A program made the position numbers and the translations under genes. DNA of 64,000 bases from Allomyces arbusculus (lineage: Eukaryota; Blastocladiomycota; Blastocladiomycetes; Blastocladiales; Blastocladiaceae): assembly GCA_027604705.1 (NCBI GenBank), contig JADHYV010000039.1, positions 152,715-216,714 on the forward strand, written 5' to 3'. The notes under the pieces are model-generated. The model saw nothing but the letters and a program-made list of their open reading frames with translations. It was not told where the DNA came from and made no database searches. Of this stretch, positions 40,805 through 51,196 are shown piece after piece. How positions within the stretch are numbered: the stretch's first letter is position 1; each line of letters begins with the position of its first letter.

Positions 40805-43099
40805 GCGTCGAGTCGGAAACGCCCACGGGCCCTCGCCATGCTCCGAGAATGCCCATGAGTTCCTTCGGCCGTTGTCGTCTGATGCGGCAAGGGACCAGAC
40901 TGCTGTCACCCCGGACTCGGACCAGACTGTGCAGTGGCAGGGGAAAACAACATTTTGGCTCGTCCAAGAAATCGACTCGCGCGTGCGAAAACGTATGGCC
41001 GCTGGCGCTCAGCATGCGTAAATTTGGCATTTCCCACTGCCGGTCTACAACCAATCAGCGTCGATTGATGGTCGCTTCATTTTCCGATTGGTTTGTAGAG
41101 GACCTACCCGCAGCGCTCAACGCGATTCGCACGCTCCCGCGACTCAGCTCACTCGACCCGCAGTGTCTGGCCCTGCTTGGCACCAACATGGCCACGGCGC
41201 CCGCCCTGACACGGGACCCGCGCGCCCTGTGGTCGATTATGATCGCTGAAGTTGTTGAGTGCACCGACCGCGATATGGACCCATTGACATGGGACGACAG
41301 CCGCACCTGGAAACCGCCACTCATATTTGCCGCAGCGCTCGCGCGCGGTGCTGGTCGCCGGCAGCTCGTATCGCCCCTTCCCTGCATCGTGCAAATCATG
41401 CAGCGACTCAATTTAACAATCGTGGGCGAGCAGGCCGATGCGGCTTTGGATGCAACAACGGCGCTCGTGTTGATGCTCACAAATGTGGGCCAGCACGACG
41501 ACGGATCACCGTCTACCAACATGCAAGGCCGCTCAAGCTGATGGACACGGTCGTGTCGGCATATGCGGCCGCTGGGGACCCGGAGGGCGCGCGCAAGCTG
41601 ATGGCAACGGCCATGCCGGGCTCATAACCTGACATGGGTAGCTTTTTTCTTGAACCTCGCTTTCATGAACGCGAGCATGACGACGGGGCAGACCGAGGCC
41701 GCACTTGCGGCCCTACGCGAGATTACCGCGCGGCTGCCTCCACGGATTGACGACACGCCGTGGCCGCGCGCGGAAAAGGGCAGTCGGGCTGCAATTGAGC
41801 CCGAACGAAGGCCGGAACTGCTTGACCGCGTGCTCTTTTTTTGCCGCAAGGGAGATCAAGTTTGCAGCCGCTGTTGCGCACAGCAGCTCGCACGGGACTT
41901 GAATGTCGCTCTTAACGCGACCAGTGTCTGTGCTCATGAACCTGGCACTGACTGCCGACAATGCCGTGGGCGCCGCCGAGTCCTGGGAAGACTGGATGCG
42001 TGACCACCTCAACTACTTACTTGCCGACCGGTCAACAGGTCCGGGCCAGCTGCGCCGAAACGTACCGCTCCTGCAAACAGCAGCCGAGGCGCTTTGGCGT
42101 GACAAGCGGATCGACGACCTGCGTGCCCTCCACGACGCGACCGTAAATGCGCATCGGATGCAAGTCATGGCGCTGACGGGCGGCTCTTTCATGAGTATCA
42201 TCAAGGCCATGCACGATATTGATGAGTATGACGCAGCCGTTGCCGTGCTCGAGGAAGGAAAGGCGCTCGGGATTGTGCCGCATCCGGTCCAGCTGTCGTT
42301 CCTCGGCTTTCTCCACCCGGACGGTCCGGCGCGCCCGATCGCCGCCACTCTGGCGCCGACGCTCCAACAGATCTGGGCGCGTGTACCTACTCAGCAGTGG
42401 TGACGGTCGCGCCGAACAAGTGGGGCCAGATTTGGGCCGGTGATAACCCCCCGACGGCCTTGCAAGTCCAGCTCAACAAAGACATTTACGCAGTGCTGTG
42501 CCGCGACGATTTGCCGCGCGCCCTGGAGCTCTTGCAGGACTACGTCCGCGCGCACACCGCAGCGCAGACGGTCGGTGTCCCCGTGCAGGCCAGCACAATC
42601 GGTCTCTTCCTCAAATACTTTGCGGTGCGCGGCAAGGTACCGGTCATGGACCATATTCTCGCTGGGACGCAACGGGATTGTGCCTGCGGCAGCGCTGCAG
42701 AGCAGTCTGCTGGATACGTGCGGGTTTTCCGGGGATCGTGATCGGCTCGATCAGGTCGTGAAGCAATTGCAGGACGCGCCGCGGGGCGGGCATAACGTGA
42801 ACATTTGGACGTCGGCGGTCGAGGCTTATTGTCGGCAGCATTGGGTTGCGGACGCGGTGCGGGTTGCCCGCGACGTGGTGCCGAGCAAAGGGCTCAAGAT
42901 GGATCGGAAGTTGGTGGGAACACTCTTGTCAGTCGGCAAGGTCGCGAATCGGCCTTTCGGGAAAATGGGTGTGCTGTGGTATTTGGCGTCGCTTGGCGAG
43001 CGCCTGATCCAGTTCCCGCACGGGCCGCACGTCCAGGCCGCGCTTGAGAAGGCGGGGCTCGACCGGTTCTGCCCGTTGCCGGACACGACATGTCGATAA
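40805..43099 (+). pseudogene. Frame-broken tandem copy of the PPR gene
   Basis: Matches the upstream PPR gene in order from its basic N-terminal region to its stop, for example LPAALNAIRTLPRLSSLDP, RVLF region, NVALNATSV and AVEAYCRQHWVADAVRVARD. The reading frame changes at least four times: near 41505, 41620-41645, 41840 (next to a T7 run) and 41933 (GCGCTC in the parent is GCTC here, two bases lost). About 40 codons are missing near 42665 and the sequence around 42340-42410 is rearranged. The intron is still visible (donor GTAAAT about 41017, acceptor TTTGTAG about 41098). The 3' flank is also duplicated. No splicing scheme I tried restores one protein, so I call it a pseudogene; its start is only where similarity becomes visible. 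Confidence 0.82.
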
Positions 43100-43769
43100 A
43101 AGAGGGAGGACTGAAGTTTGGATTCCTTTTTGTATTGTGTGACAACAGAGTTTGAAGTGATCATGATTGTGATCCAGAAACGCGCGGCGCGTCGAAAGTC
43201 GGGGGTAAAATGTGCAACGAGGCGTCGCCATCGTCTTTGCCCAGCGCCTCCAAACGCCTGACCCTGTTGGACATGTCGGCGCACAAGCGTCCATGGTTTT
43301 CGCACCATGGGGTGGCGGGACCCACGCAAAAAGGATGAGGGACGCTCTTTTCGGGGCCCGACGCCCTGGTTCTGGTTCGAGTCCTTTTCCTTGCCATTGG
43401 GCCGACACGACATCGTCGTGCAGTTTTTTATCCGGTGCTCGTCGTTCTCTTTCTGCTCTCGCTCCCAGGCCCCGATAGACCCACTCGTTGTCGTTCCCCA
43501 GCTGACGACAACGACAACGACGACTTTTCAATCAGCAGCAACGTCAGCACGTTCGCCGTCGGCCGCCAGTGTCGCCCACCCCTTCTACATCTCGACCACG
43601 ACGACCCGACGACGTTCGAGGACCTGCACACAAGATTAGCAGCGCCACTGCTCATAGAGATCCGCGACTCGCAAGACTGGACCCGACGACGACGCTGTGT
43701 CGACACTATTTCCGACCCGCTGCCCGGCAACGACGGGAGCACCTGACCACACGCTCAAGCACCAACCAC
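43100..43769. other. Intergenic before CAP protein gene
   Basis: About 670 bp. The first 80 bases are the duplicated PPR 3' flank. The rest becomes C/A-rich (43480-43765) with many CGACGAC units. No coding evidence. Confidence 0.5.
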
Positions 43770-45151
43770 ATGACGACGACCAAGGCCTCGTCGAACCCGC
43801 AAAGCACCGTGCCCGTGCTGCGCGCTGTGGTCATTCTCGTGCTCGTCGCGGCTTTGGCCCCGGCTCACGCCGAGGCGGCTGTCTCAGGCCTGATTGCCAG
43901 CGGCATCGTCACGGCCCACAACACGTACGTCCTCCCATGCAGGAAATGCTGGGCATCAGCCCATGGTCGAGCCGATAGCCTTTGTGCGGCGCTCCTGGTC
44001 ATTATGTGGCCAGTCGTCGTGCAGGTGTGGCCACTGTGGCGGTGGCGAACCAGTGCGCACAAGCGCATCAGGCCGAAGCGCGAAGTCTTGCAGCGGTGAG
44101 AGTCCTGATGATGGCGCAATGATGATGCGTGTCGGACAAGACGCCACCCCCGCACCACTACGATCCAGAATGCCGGCCAAATTCCTCCTCCAGGATATTC
44201 AGCTCACCGGATTTCCGTTCGTTGAATGTATAGGCTCCGTACTGCAGCAGGTGTGCACAACCGGATCAACTGGGACGGTGGGCTCGCGTCGTTTGCCGAG
44301 AACCGGGCGCGCACGCAGGCCGCTCAGTGCTCCCTCTCGCACAACGGGTCCGGCGGCAAAGGGGAGAACCTAGCCATGGGCTTGGCGACGGACCTCGGGT
44401 CGGTTCTGTCGATGGTCGGCCGGTGGGCTGCCGAGGGTAACCATGGATTCAACCATTTCACGCAAATGGCGTGGGCCCAGTCGACGCGTGTAGGGTGCGG
44501 GCTGGCGGAAGGGTGTGGGCGCGCGTTCTTGGCGTGCAACTGTACGTCTTGTAATAATCAGTGCTAGAAACGTTGCGCGCATCGACTCATGCTTTATGAT
44601 GCTCTGAACGACTAGACGAGCCTGCGGGGAACATGGCCGGCCAGACCATTTGGACGGGCGACGTGATCCCGCCGCCGCCGCCGCCTCCTCCGGCGCCCAA
44701 GCCGGCTCCCGCCCCGGCCCCGAAGCCCGCTCCTGCTGCTGCCCCCGCTGCCGCACCTCAGGACGAGCCGAAAAAGGATGAGGAGAAGCCCACCCCGTCG
44801 CCGACTTCCGATGCACCGAGCAGCACGTCCACTTCGGCGTCCGCGTCTGAGTCGTCGACCCCGACGCCTTCGCCAAGCGGTGACCAGGAAAAGAACGCAT
44901 TTGATGTCGCTCCTGCTGCTGCCAAGAGCTCGCAGGGCGGCAAGACCAACGGCGGGTCGTCGAGTGGTGGCGATTTAATTAACCACGATGGCGCGGCGAG
45001 TGCCGCGGCCGGGTCCAAGGACACAACGCGGGTGTCGCTCGCGTCGGACCACTTGCTCGTGCAGTCGGGTCGCGCCGAGCCGCTGGCTGTGCCGCAGTCG
45101 GCGGTCGCGGCGGTGGCTGTCGTTTTGGCGTTTGTTGTGGCGTTGATGTAG
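43770..45151 (+). CDS. Secreted CAP/SCP (PR-1-like) protein with GPI-type tail
   Basis: CAP proteins are extracellular; fungal members bind sterols and lipids. Exons 43770-43924, 44234-44541 and 44616-45151; 332 aa. A signal peptide (STVPVLRAVVILVLVAALAP) precedes the CAP domain: GIVTAHNTLRTAAGVHNRI, NWDGGLASFAENRARTQAAQ, GKGENLAMG, the CAP1 motif HFTQMAWAQSTRVGCG and the CAP2 motif FLACNYEPAGNMAG. Both introns have GTACGT donors and restore conserved residues. The first intron (309 nt) is long for this genome. After the domain come a Pro/Ala linker (PPPPPPPPAPKPAPAPAPKP), a Ser/Thr-rich stretch and a hydrophobic C-terminus (AVAAVAVVLAFVVALM), which together suggest a GPI-anchored wall or membrane protein. 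Confidence 0.9.
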
Positions 45152-45368
45152 ACGCAGGTGGTGGACAATGATGATGATTAGGTAACGAGAAAGTCGTGTC
45201 GTCCACGGCTCAAGTGCGTGTTGGCCGACTTTTGTTATTTGTTGCAGCCGCAGTTTTGGTTCAGTGGCAGTTTTCGTTCTGTGCTCTGTGCTTGGAATAG
45301 ACAAAACGTCTTCGTAAAATTGAAAACAAGATCATACAATTCGCTATCAACGACGCGTCGACGATGAC

Positions 45369-47789
45369 CTACTCAACCTTGACCTTCTTCTGTGCGACCC
45401 ACGCTCCAGCGCCCACGACCGCAACGACCACGATCCCCACGGCGAGCTCCACGACCTGCACCGCCGTACTCGACAGCACAAACATGCGGAACCCCGTCGT
45501 CTCCCAATCGCTCTCGACCCAATGCGGCAGTTTCGCGTCCTTGACAAAAAACTTGCCCGTCGTCTGATCCACATCGATTCCTGCCGGGAACCCCAAGTGC
45601 GTGCTGGTCCACGACGCGATACACCGCCCGCCAATACACGCCTCGCCCGCGGTCGTGCACTGCTTGTTGCTCGTGCATGTGGCCAAAGTCGAGTTGGACG
45701 CGGCCGTGGCGTTGGCAAGGACCGTGGCAGCGACCTGCGCGGCCCACCCGGCACCGATCCCCCACGAGGCAACGCCCGTGTAGGCCGTCGGCAGCGTCTT
45801 TTGCCGGTAGGTGATGCCGAGCGGGCACGACGTGCCCTCGACCAGACACTGCACGAGGGTGCGCGCGAGCGTGCAGTTGACAGCGTCGACGGCTGGGTTC
45901 GCACCCGCGGTCGAGTTGGCGGCCTCGGTCGCAACGAGCCATGCGGTCCGTGCGATCGTCTGTGCTGCGGCACACACGTTGCGTAAGACAGCGTCGTCGC
46001 GCACGGCCGCGGCATTATCAATTTCCGTGTCGGCAGCCGTCGGCCACCCCTTATCGAGCGTGCTCACGGCAGCCACGGCTACGTCAGGCTTGCGTTCGAG
46101 AAACGCGAGTACGGGCGATGGCGGGAGGCCTCGGTCGCTGATCTTGACGCTGCCCGTCGCGTTGGTTCCGACCATGAGGTCGGCCAGCTGCTGGCTGCCC
46201 GCGGACCCGATGGGGATGTGGACGTGCAGGTCGCCCGCGGCCACGACGTTGGTGTCGAGGACGTGCGAGACGCGATCGAGGGTCATGGCCGTGAACGCAG
46301 TCGACTGGCGGCACGGCAGCGCGCACGACGCGTTGTAGTACGGACACGCCGGGACGGGGCCGGTGAAGGGCGTCTGGCACTGGAAGTGGTCGAGGTCGCG
46401 CACGAACGCGCGCGAGCCAATGTGGCCCCACTGCTCACCCGTGAACAGGCCGAACGCGAGGTGCCGCTTGAACGAGTTGGGGTTCAACTACGGCCATGAG
46501 GTGATCAGTTCGTCGCTTACCGAAACGACTCGAGTAGAAGACGAACCTGCCCCAGCGCAACGGCCGCTGCCAACAACGCGGCCGTCCCCGTCAAACTCTT
46601 GGTCGCGGCTGGCGCCAAGTCGTGGAAGAACGACTTGCCGTCGAGCGTCGCCGTCAGGAACATGACGGGCTTAGTGAATTCGTTGGCGTACGCTGCGTAC
46701 ACCGACTGTCCACCGACCGGCTTGCACATGCCGCGGCGCAAGCAGTTGCTCGCGCGGTGTGCGCCGGACATGAACGCGTCGAGTTCAGCGGCGATCACTT
46801 GCGACCCGGCGTAGCCGCGCTCGCGGTTCGTGGTCAGCGCCTACGTGAAATTCGCGTCATTGGTTTAGTACAAACACTTGGACCAAAACAGCATGAAAGT
46901 TGACGTACGCCCTGGACCTGCTTCATGGCCGACGCCATGTCCGTCGACACGTTGGCAAACGCGAAAATGGGCAGGTCAAAACTGTCGTAGAACAGGCCAG
47001 TGCCCTACATCCGCAAGGTCAATCGGTTAGGGCTGGTAACACGCTGGAGAACACAAAGCGCAAAGACAACGCGCCTGCGGGTTCCAATCCGCTGTGACAT
47101 GCTTGTCATCACAATCCGGACACGGGCTCTCGCCGTTGACGACAGCCGCTCCTTCGGCTGGCGGCATGACGACAATCCCGGCCACCTTACCCGAGCTGGA
47201 GCAAGCATGGATGTTCTCGCTAAAGGAGAGGAAACGAGCAAGGGATCAGCGAATTGGACACGAATTCGACATCAAACGCCCAATACCGTACCGCGACAAC
47301 ATGTCCAACGTCATGACCACGACGTATTGCGATGACAGGTCGCCATTGCCCAAAAACTGCGTCAAGTCGGTTCGGGTCAGCGCCGGGTAAAGGATCCCGC
47401 TTGCCGCCCTGGCTGTGGTCGAAAACGACGCGATGAGAATAAATGGACGAATTGAGAGAAACCAGTTCCACCCGCTCGTCAAATTGCTCATAAAATAACG
47501 GGCGCCGCCACAGTACCCGAGCAGCCAATCGGTCCACTCTCGTTGAGCAGCCGGACACACGGCGCGGCGGAGAACGTGGCGTAAATGTCATTGTATAGGT
47601 ATGTTGTGGATACTTGAGCGAGGACTATCGTTCGTTGATCATCGTGGTATCAATTTCCGAAGCGGACATGGCGATTGCTGGAGTTGCAAGCAGGGACCAA
47701 CCGGTATCATTGACGGCCACCAAAGCAAGAGCGCAGAGCAATATTGCGACTGGCAATACGGAAAATCGGTTGCGACTAGTCCTCATCAT
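45369..47789 (-). CDS. NCSTN: Nicastrin (gamma-secretase subunit)
   Basis: Type I membrane glycoprotein that with presenilin, APH-1 and PEN-2 forms the intramembrane protease gamma-secretase. Seven exons: 47789-47702, 47624-47517, 47412-47292, 47219-47075, 47004-46909, 46840-46547 and 46487-45369; 656 aa. Signal peptide (NRFSVLPVAILLCALALVAV); then APCVRLLNESGPIGC, SGKVAGIVVMPP, CPDCDD, ADWNPQGTGLFYDSFDLPIF, PVGGQS, TATLDGKSFFHDLAP and LAFGLFTGEQWGHIGSRAFV. All follow family order. The C-terminus has WVESDWETTGFRMFV, a single membrane span and a short basic tail. The family DYIGS motif is GHIGS here, though the preceding Glu is kept. The fourth intron must use a GC donor (CAG/GCGCGT) to keep conserved sequence. 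Dikarya usually lack this gene. Confidence 0.9.
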
Positions 47790-48282
47790 GTTTTGTTGAA
47801 ATTCCTGGTCGCCTTCGACGCGGCACCGGCCGCTCACATTGCGATCATTGGCTTGCGGGCCTGCGGCGCTGTGCTGGACGCCATTTCCACACGGTCACGT
47901 TTGCCTCGAAGATGGGAAGATGGGTGGCTTCACATTGGTTGACCGCAGGATGCTTGGCAAGCCGGCCAACCATTATCCTGATGATCCTGACCGAGAGCTG
48001 CCGCGGCAGCAGCAGTGACGAGATGGTGCCGAAGTGAGCGTTCATAAATAAAGAAACTGATCTGGGTCAGCGCCCGCGAGGGTGGGCCTCGGACAGCACG
48101 CCTGGGAGAGCAGAAAAAGAACGCTGGCCGAAAGAACAAGGACAACGAAAGCCAGAACTCGAACCGAGAAAACAAACATCAAACGAAGGAAAAGACGAAC
48201 ATGGCTCCCTCTCCACTTACTCTTGCCCTTGAACCCGTGCCGTCGGTGCGAGGGACGGCAAGGTCCTGGCAAATGCACGACC
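47790..48282. other. Intergenic between nicastrin and PWWP gene
   Basis: About 490 bp between two minus genes: the nicastrin promoter and the 3' end of the PWWP gene. A + strand run near 48100-48190 is A/G-rich (AGAACAAGGACAACGAAAGCC-like). Nothing else seen. Confidence 0.5.
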
Positions 48283-50172
48283 TTACTCGGTCTGGTCCAT
48301 CGGCGCGTCTTGCGTCTCGGCCTGCAGCTGCTCCGGCTCTGGCTGCTGCTGCTCGGACATGTCCACGTCCTCCTTGGCCTCGGTTGCTTGCGGCTCGGCC
48401 GGCTCAGCGGGAGTTGCCGGTTCGGCGGGGGTCACGGCCTCGCTCGGAATCGCCGACTCGGCAGTCGCAGCGGCAGACGTGCCGTTGGTCGTGCTGGTCT
48501 CGCCCGCATGCGCGTGTGTGTCCGCATGGCTCTTGCCGTGAATGGCGTCGAGCAGCTTTTGCGTGCGCTCGAGGACCGAGTGCTCAGCAATAATCGGCAG
48601 CACGTCCTCGTCAAACGCAGCCGGCTTGATCAGCTTGAGCACCTTGGGCAACTTGCATTCGGTGAGCTTGGCCAGGTCGCAGTCGGACGAGTCGACGTAC
48701 GCGGCAAACGTGCTGAAGGTCATGTCGACGGCGGGCCAGTCCTAATCCATGAACCATGTGCGACGGGTGAGTGTATGATTGCGATACGCAACACATACAG
48801 CGGCGGCAATTCGCCAACGTACGATCGCATCAATGTCAGCCTTAGAAATGGTCGGGGAATCGCCGTCCTTCTGCGTAATAAGAAAAGCGTGAGTGAGCGA
48901 GCAAGAATCCAGTGGCCGAGCAGGCACAAACGAAGATGGAGGCTATACCTTGCCCTTGATGAACGACTTCTGGAGCACGTGGCGCCACTTCTTCATCTGA
49001 TCGGGAATGCCCTCGACCTGCTCCTTCACGGCCTTCTTGGTCTTTGCCTGTGGGTAGGAGGAAGAACCGTAACGTCGGTTTCTGCTTCCATGTCCATCCG
49101 ACCTGACCAATCATGTCAACGTACGCGTTTCGACGCCTTGCTTGCCTCCTCTTCGTGCGCATCGTGCTCGGCCGCACGCTTACTCGAAGTCTTAGCTGCG
49201 ACCCGCGCCGACTTTTTGCTCGGCGTCGTGGCGGCCACGGGCGTCTTGGCCTTCTTGCTGGGAGTCGCCTTGCGCGCCGACCTGCGCACGGGCGTGCGGG
49301 TCTCCTCCTCTTCTTCTTCCTCCTCTTCCTCCTCGTCGGAACCCTCAATCTCGTCGTTGGTACCGCGGTGCTTGATCTCCTCGAGCTTCTCGTCGGCGAG
49401 CTCCGGGTTATCGCGCGCCTGCTCGACGGCCTTCTTTTGCTTGGCCGTCCCGCCACCGAGCACGTCCATGTTCTCGTCAAACGGCACGAGTTGGTCGGCG
49501 GTCACGAAACCACTGGACTCAGGGGAAAATACCATGTTAGTACCACCTGAGCGCCAGTAAGCCGCACCCAAGCCCGACCCAAAAAACCACCACAACGTAC
49601 AACTCAAACGTGCCAAAGAAAAGCACCGATAGCTCCTTGCCACGGCGCTGATTAAACTGCGCCGGGACATCGGCATTGTTGACGACCTTGGCGGGCCAGT
49701 ACGGGTACCCGTGCACTTGCGCAAAGACCACGTCGCCCGGCGCATAGCTCGCCTTGGTCACGAGATCGGACTTGGAGATCTTGGGCTTGCGCGACGACGA
49801 CGACGGCGTCGCCTGCGCGCGCGACTTGCGCGACGAGTAGGACGGGGTCGCCGCGGACTTGGACGCGCGTGGCGTCGATGCGCGCGGCGTCGCAGGCACC
49901 TTGCGCGACCGCTCGCTCGACGACGACGCAGAGGGTTCGGGATTCTCGGCCGCAACCACGTCCATGGCCGACTCGTCATTGCTCGTGGTCGGCGCGGAAG
50001 CGGTCGCACCGTCGGTCTTGGTGGGCGATGCGGGCGCAGCGTCGTTCTTGGCGGGCGACGCCGCGCGTGCACGAGAGGGCGACCGGGCGGGCGAACGCTC
50101 GCGCTGCGGCGACGCGGGCGCCGCCGGCTCGGCGGCGGGAACGGGAGCGCTCGACGTCGATTCGGAGGCCAT
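48283..50172 (-). CDS. PWWP-domain chromatin protein (HDGF/LEDGF-like)
   Basis: Five exons: 50172-49601, 49512-49125, 49047-48949, 48870-48823 and 48741-48283; 521 aa. The first 135 residues are Ser/Ala/Pro-rich with SPARSPSRA-type repeats. The PWWP domain (about 143-210) reads YAPGDVVFAQVHGYPYWPAK, then VLFFGTFEFGFVTADQLVPF; this fold reads H3K36 methylation and DNA. An acidic run (EEEEEEEEEE) and SRKATPSKKAK-type AT-hook-like repeats follow. A C-terminal helical domain (MKKWRHVLQKSFIKGK, KLPKVLKLIKPAAF) resembles TFIIS-N/LEDGF integrase-binding-type folds. The tail is Ala/Glu/Gln-rich. Three donors are GTACGT. Likely links chromatin marks to transcription elongation. Confidence 0.85.
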
Positions 50173-51196
50173 GGTATACAGGTAGGAAGAGTCTAGAGAA
50201 ACCGAACGAGCACGATTGCGCATCGGGACATGGTCGCGAGCAAGCATTGTCGTCGCCGACCACCAACCCGATCCAACATGGGAAACATAGCGACAACCAA
50301 TCCAACGCCGGCATGGTCAGGATCCAGAATACGATCAAATGGCCGTCCGGCCAAGAGCTAAACGGCCTGTGGCAGTCGAGGAGTCTTGACAATCGATTCC
50401 AATCCGTCACGCACCTGTTCTGGTCGATCCTTTCAGGACAAGAGTCGGAGCCGTTGCACGGAACAATCCTGCAAAGTCTAGTCGTGATCATATGCCGTGA
50501 TAAAGGAGCGAGCAGCCGGGTTAGCGCCCGTCTTGTCGTCGTCGTCGTCGTCTCGACGCAGCCTCGTCGATGTTGTGGTGGTTGTTGGTCCATCATGATC
50601 GGCCATGTCTGACAGCGTGATGCGCACCAGACGATGCGGCGCAGGTCCAACCGGTAACTGCAGCAGGTTGGTGGTTGCAGCGCCGAGGATTGGTGGATTG
50701 CTGCAGCAGCTCTTGTCAAGCTCGTCAAAGGGCGGTGGAGCTGGAGGCCTCGACTTGAACTGCGCCAGGTCGCAGTGGTCGGCGGTCGCTGTTGAGCTGC
50801 GACGACTGAAGGCGGGTTTTCCCTGTGCTTTTTGACTCGGATCAACCCTAAAATATAGGCAGCTTTCCCAACAGGTTTCTCACAGCATTTCCTGCAAGAA
50901 AACAAGCCGACTTCGACGGCTGAAGTCACCTGAGATCCACATCTTGTGCTTTTCGAGCTGCTTGCTGGCAGGCTTTCTCGATTGAGGTTCGCGGCCATGT
51001 TGGACTGGCCTGCTGCCAGCCCGCGGCCTGCCTGTTGCCAAATGCCAACAGGCAAAAACCGGGCAAAAGTGAAGACAACAGCGACGACGATGAAGGCCAT
51101 ATATGTATATGACTGAACAGGTATTACATACGCAAGGGACGGCCACACCACACGCACGCGCCCACACACTCCTTCCTCGCAGCTCCAACACGCGCT
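50173..51196. other. Intergenic upstream of PWWP gene
   Basis: About 1.0 kb between the PWWP start and the AlaRS stop. A long minus frame crosses it but overlaps the PWWP start, lacks codon bias and has no recognised sequence. It includes a GTCGTC repeat run near 50535-50552. Presumed promoter and 3' UTR. Confidence 0.45.

Noticed and set aside
40805-43099. Functional second PPR gene with extra introns
   Set aside because: Several breaks are one- or two-base changes relative to the parent without GT-AG pairs around them, so splicing cannot rescue the frame.
47075-47095. tRNA B-box-like GGTTCCAATCC on the + strand
   Set aside because: No A box, anticodon stem or acceptor pairing nearby, and the bases encode the conserved ADWNPQ of nicastrin on the other strand.
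49976-51169. 397-codon minus frame upstream of the PWWP gene
   Set aside because: It overlaps the PWWP first exon in another frame, lacks codon bias and shows no recognisable sequence.
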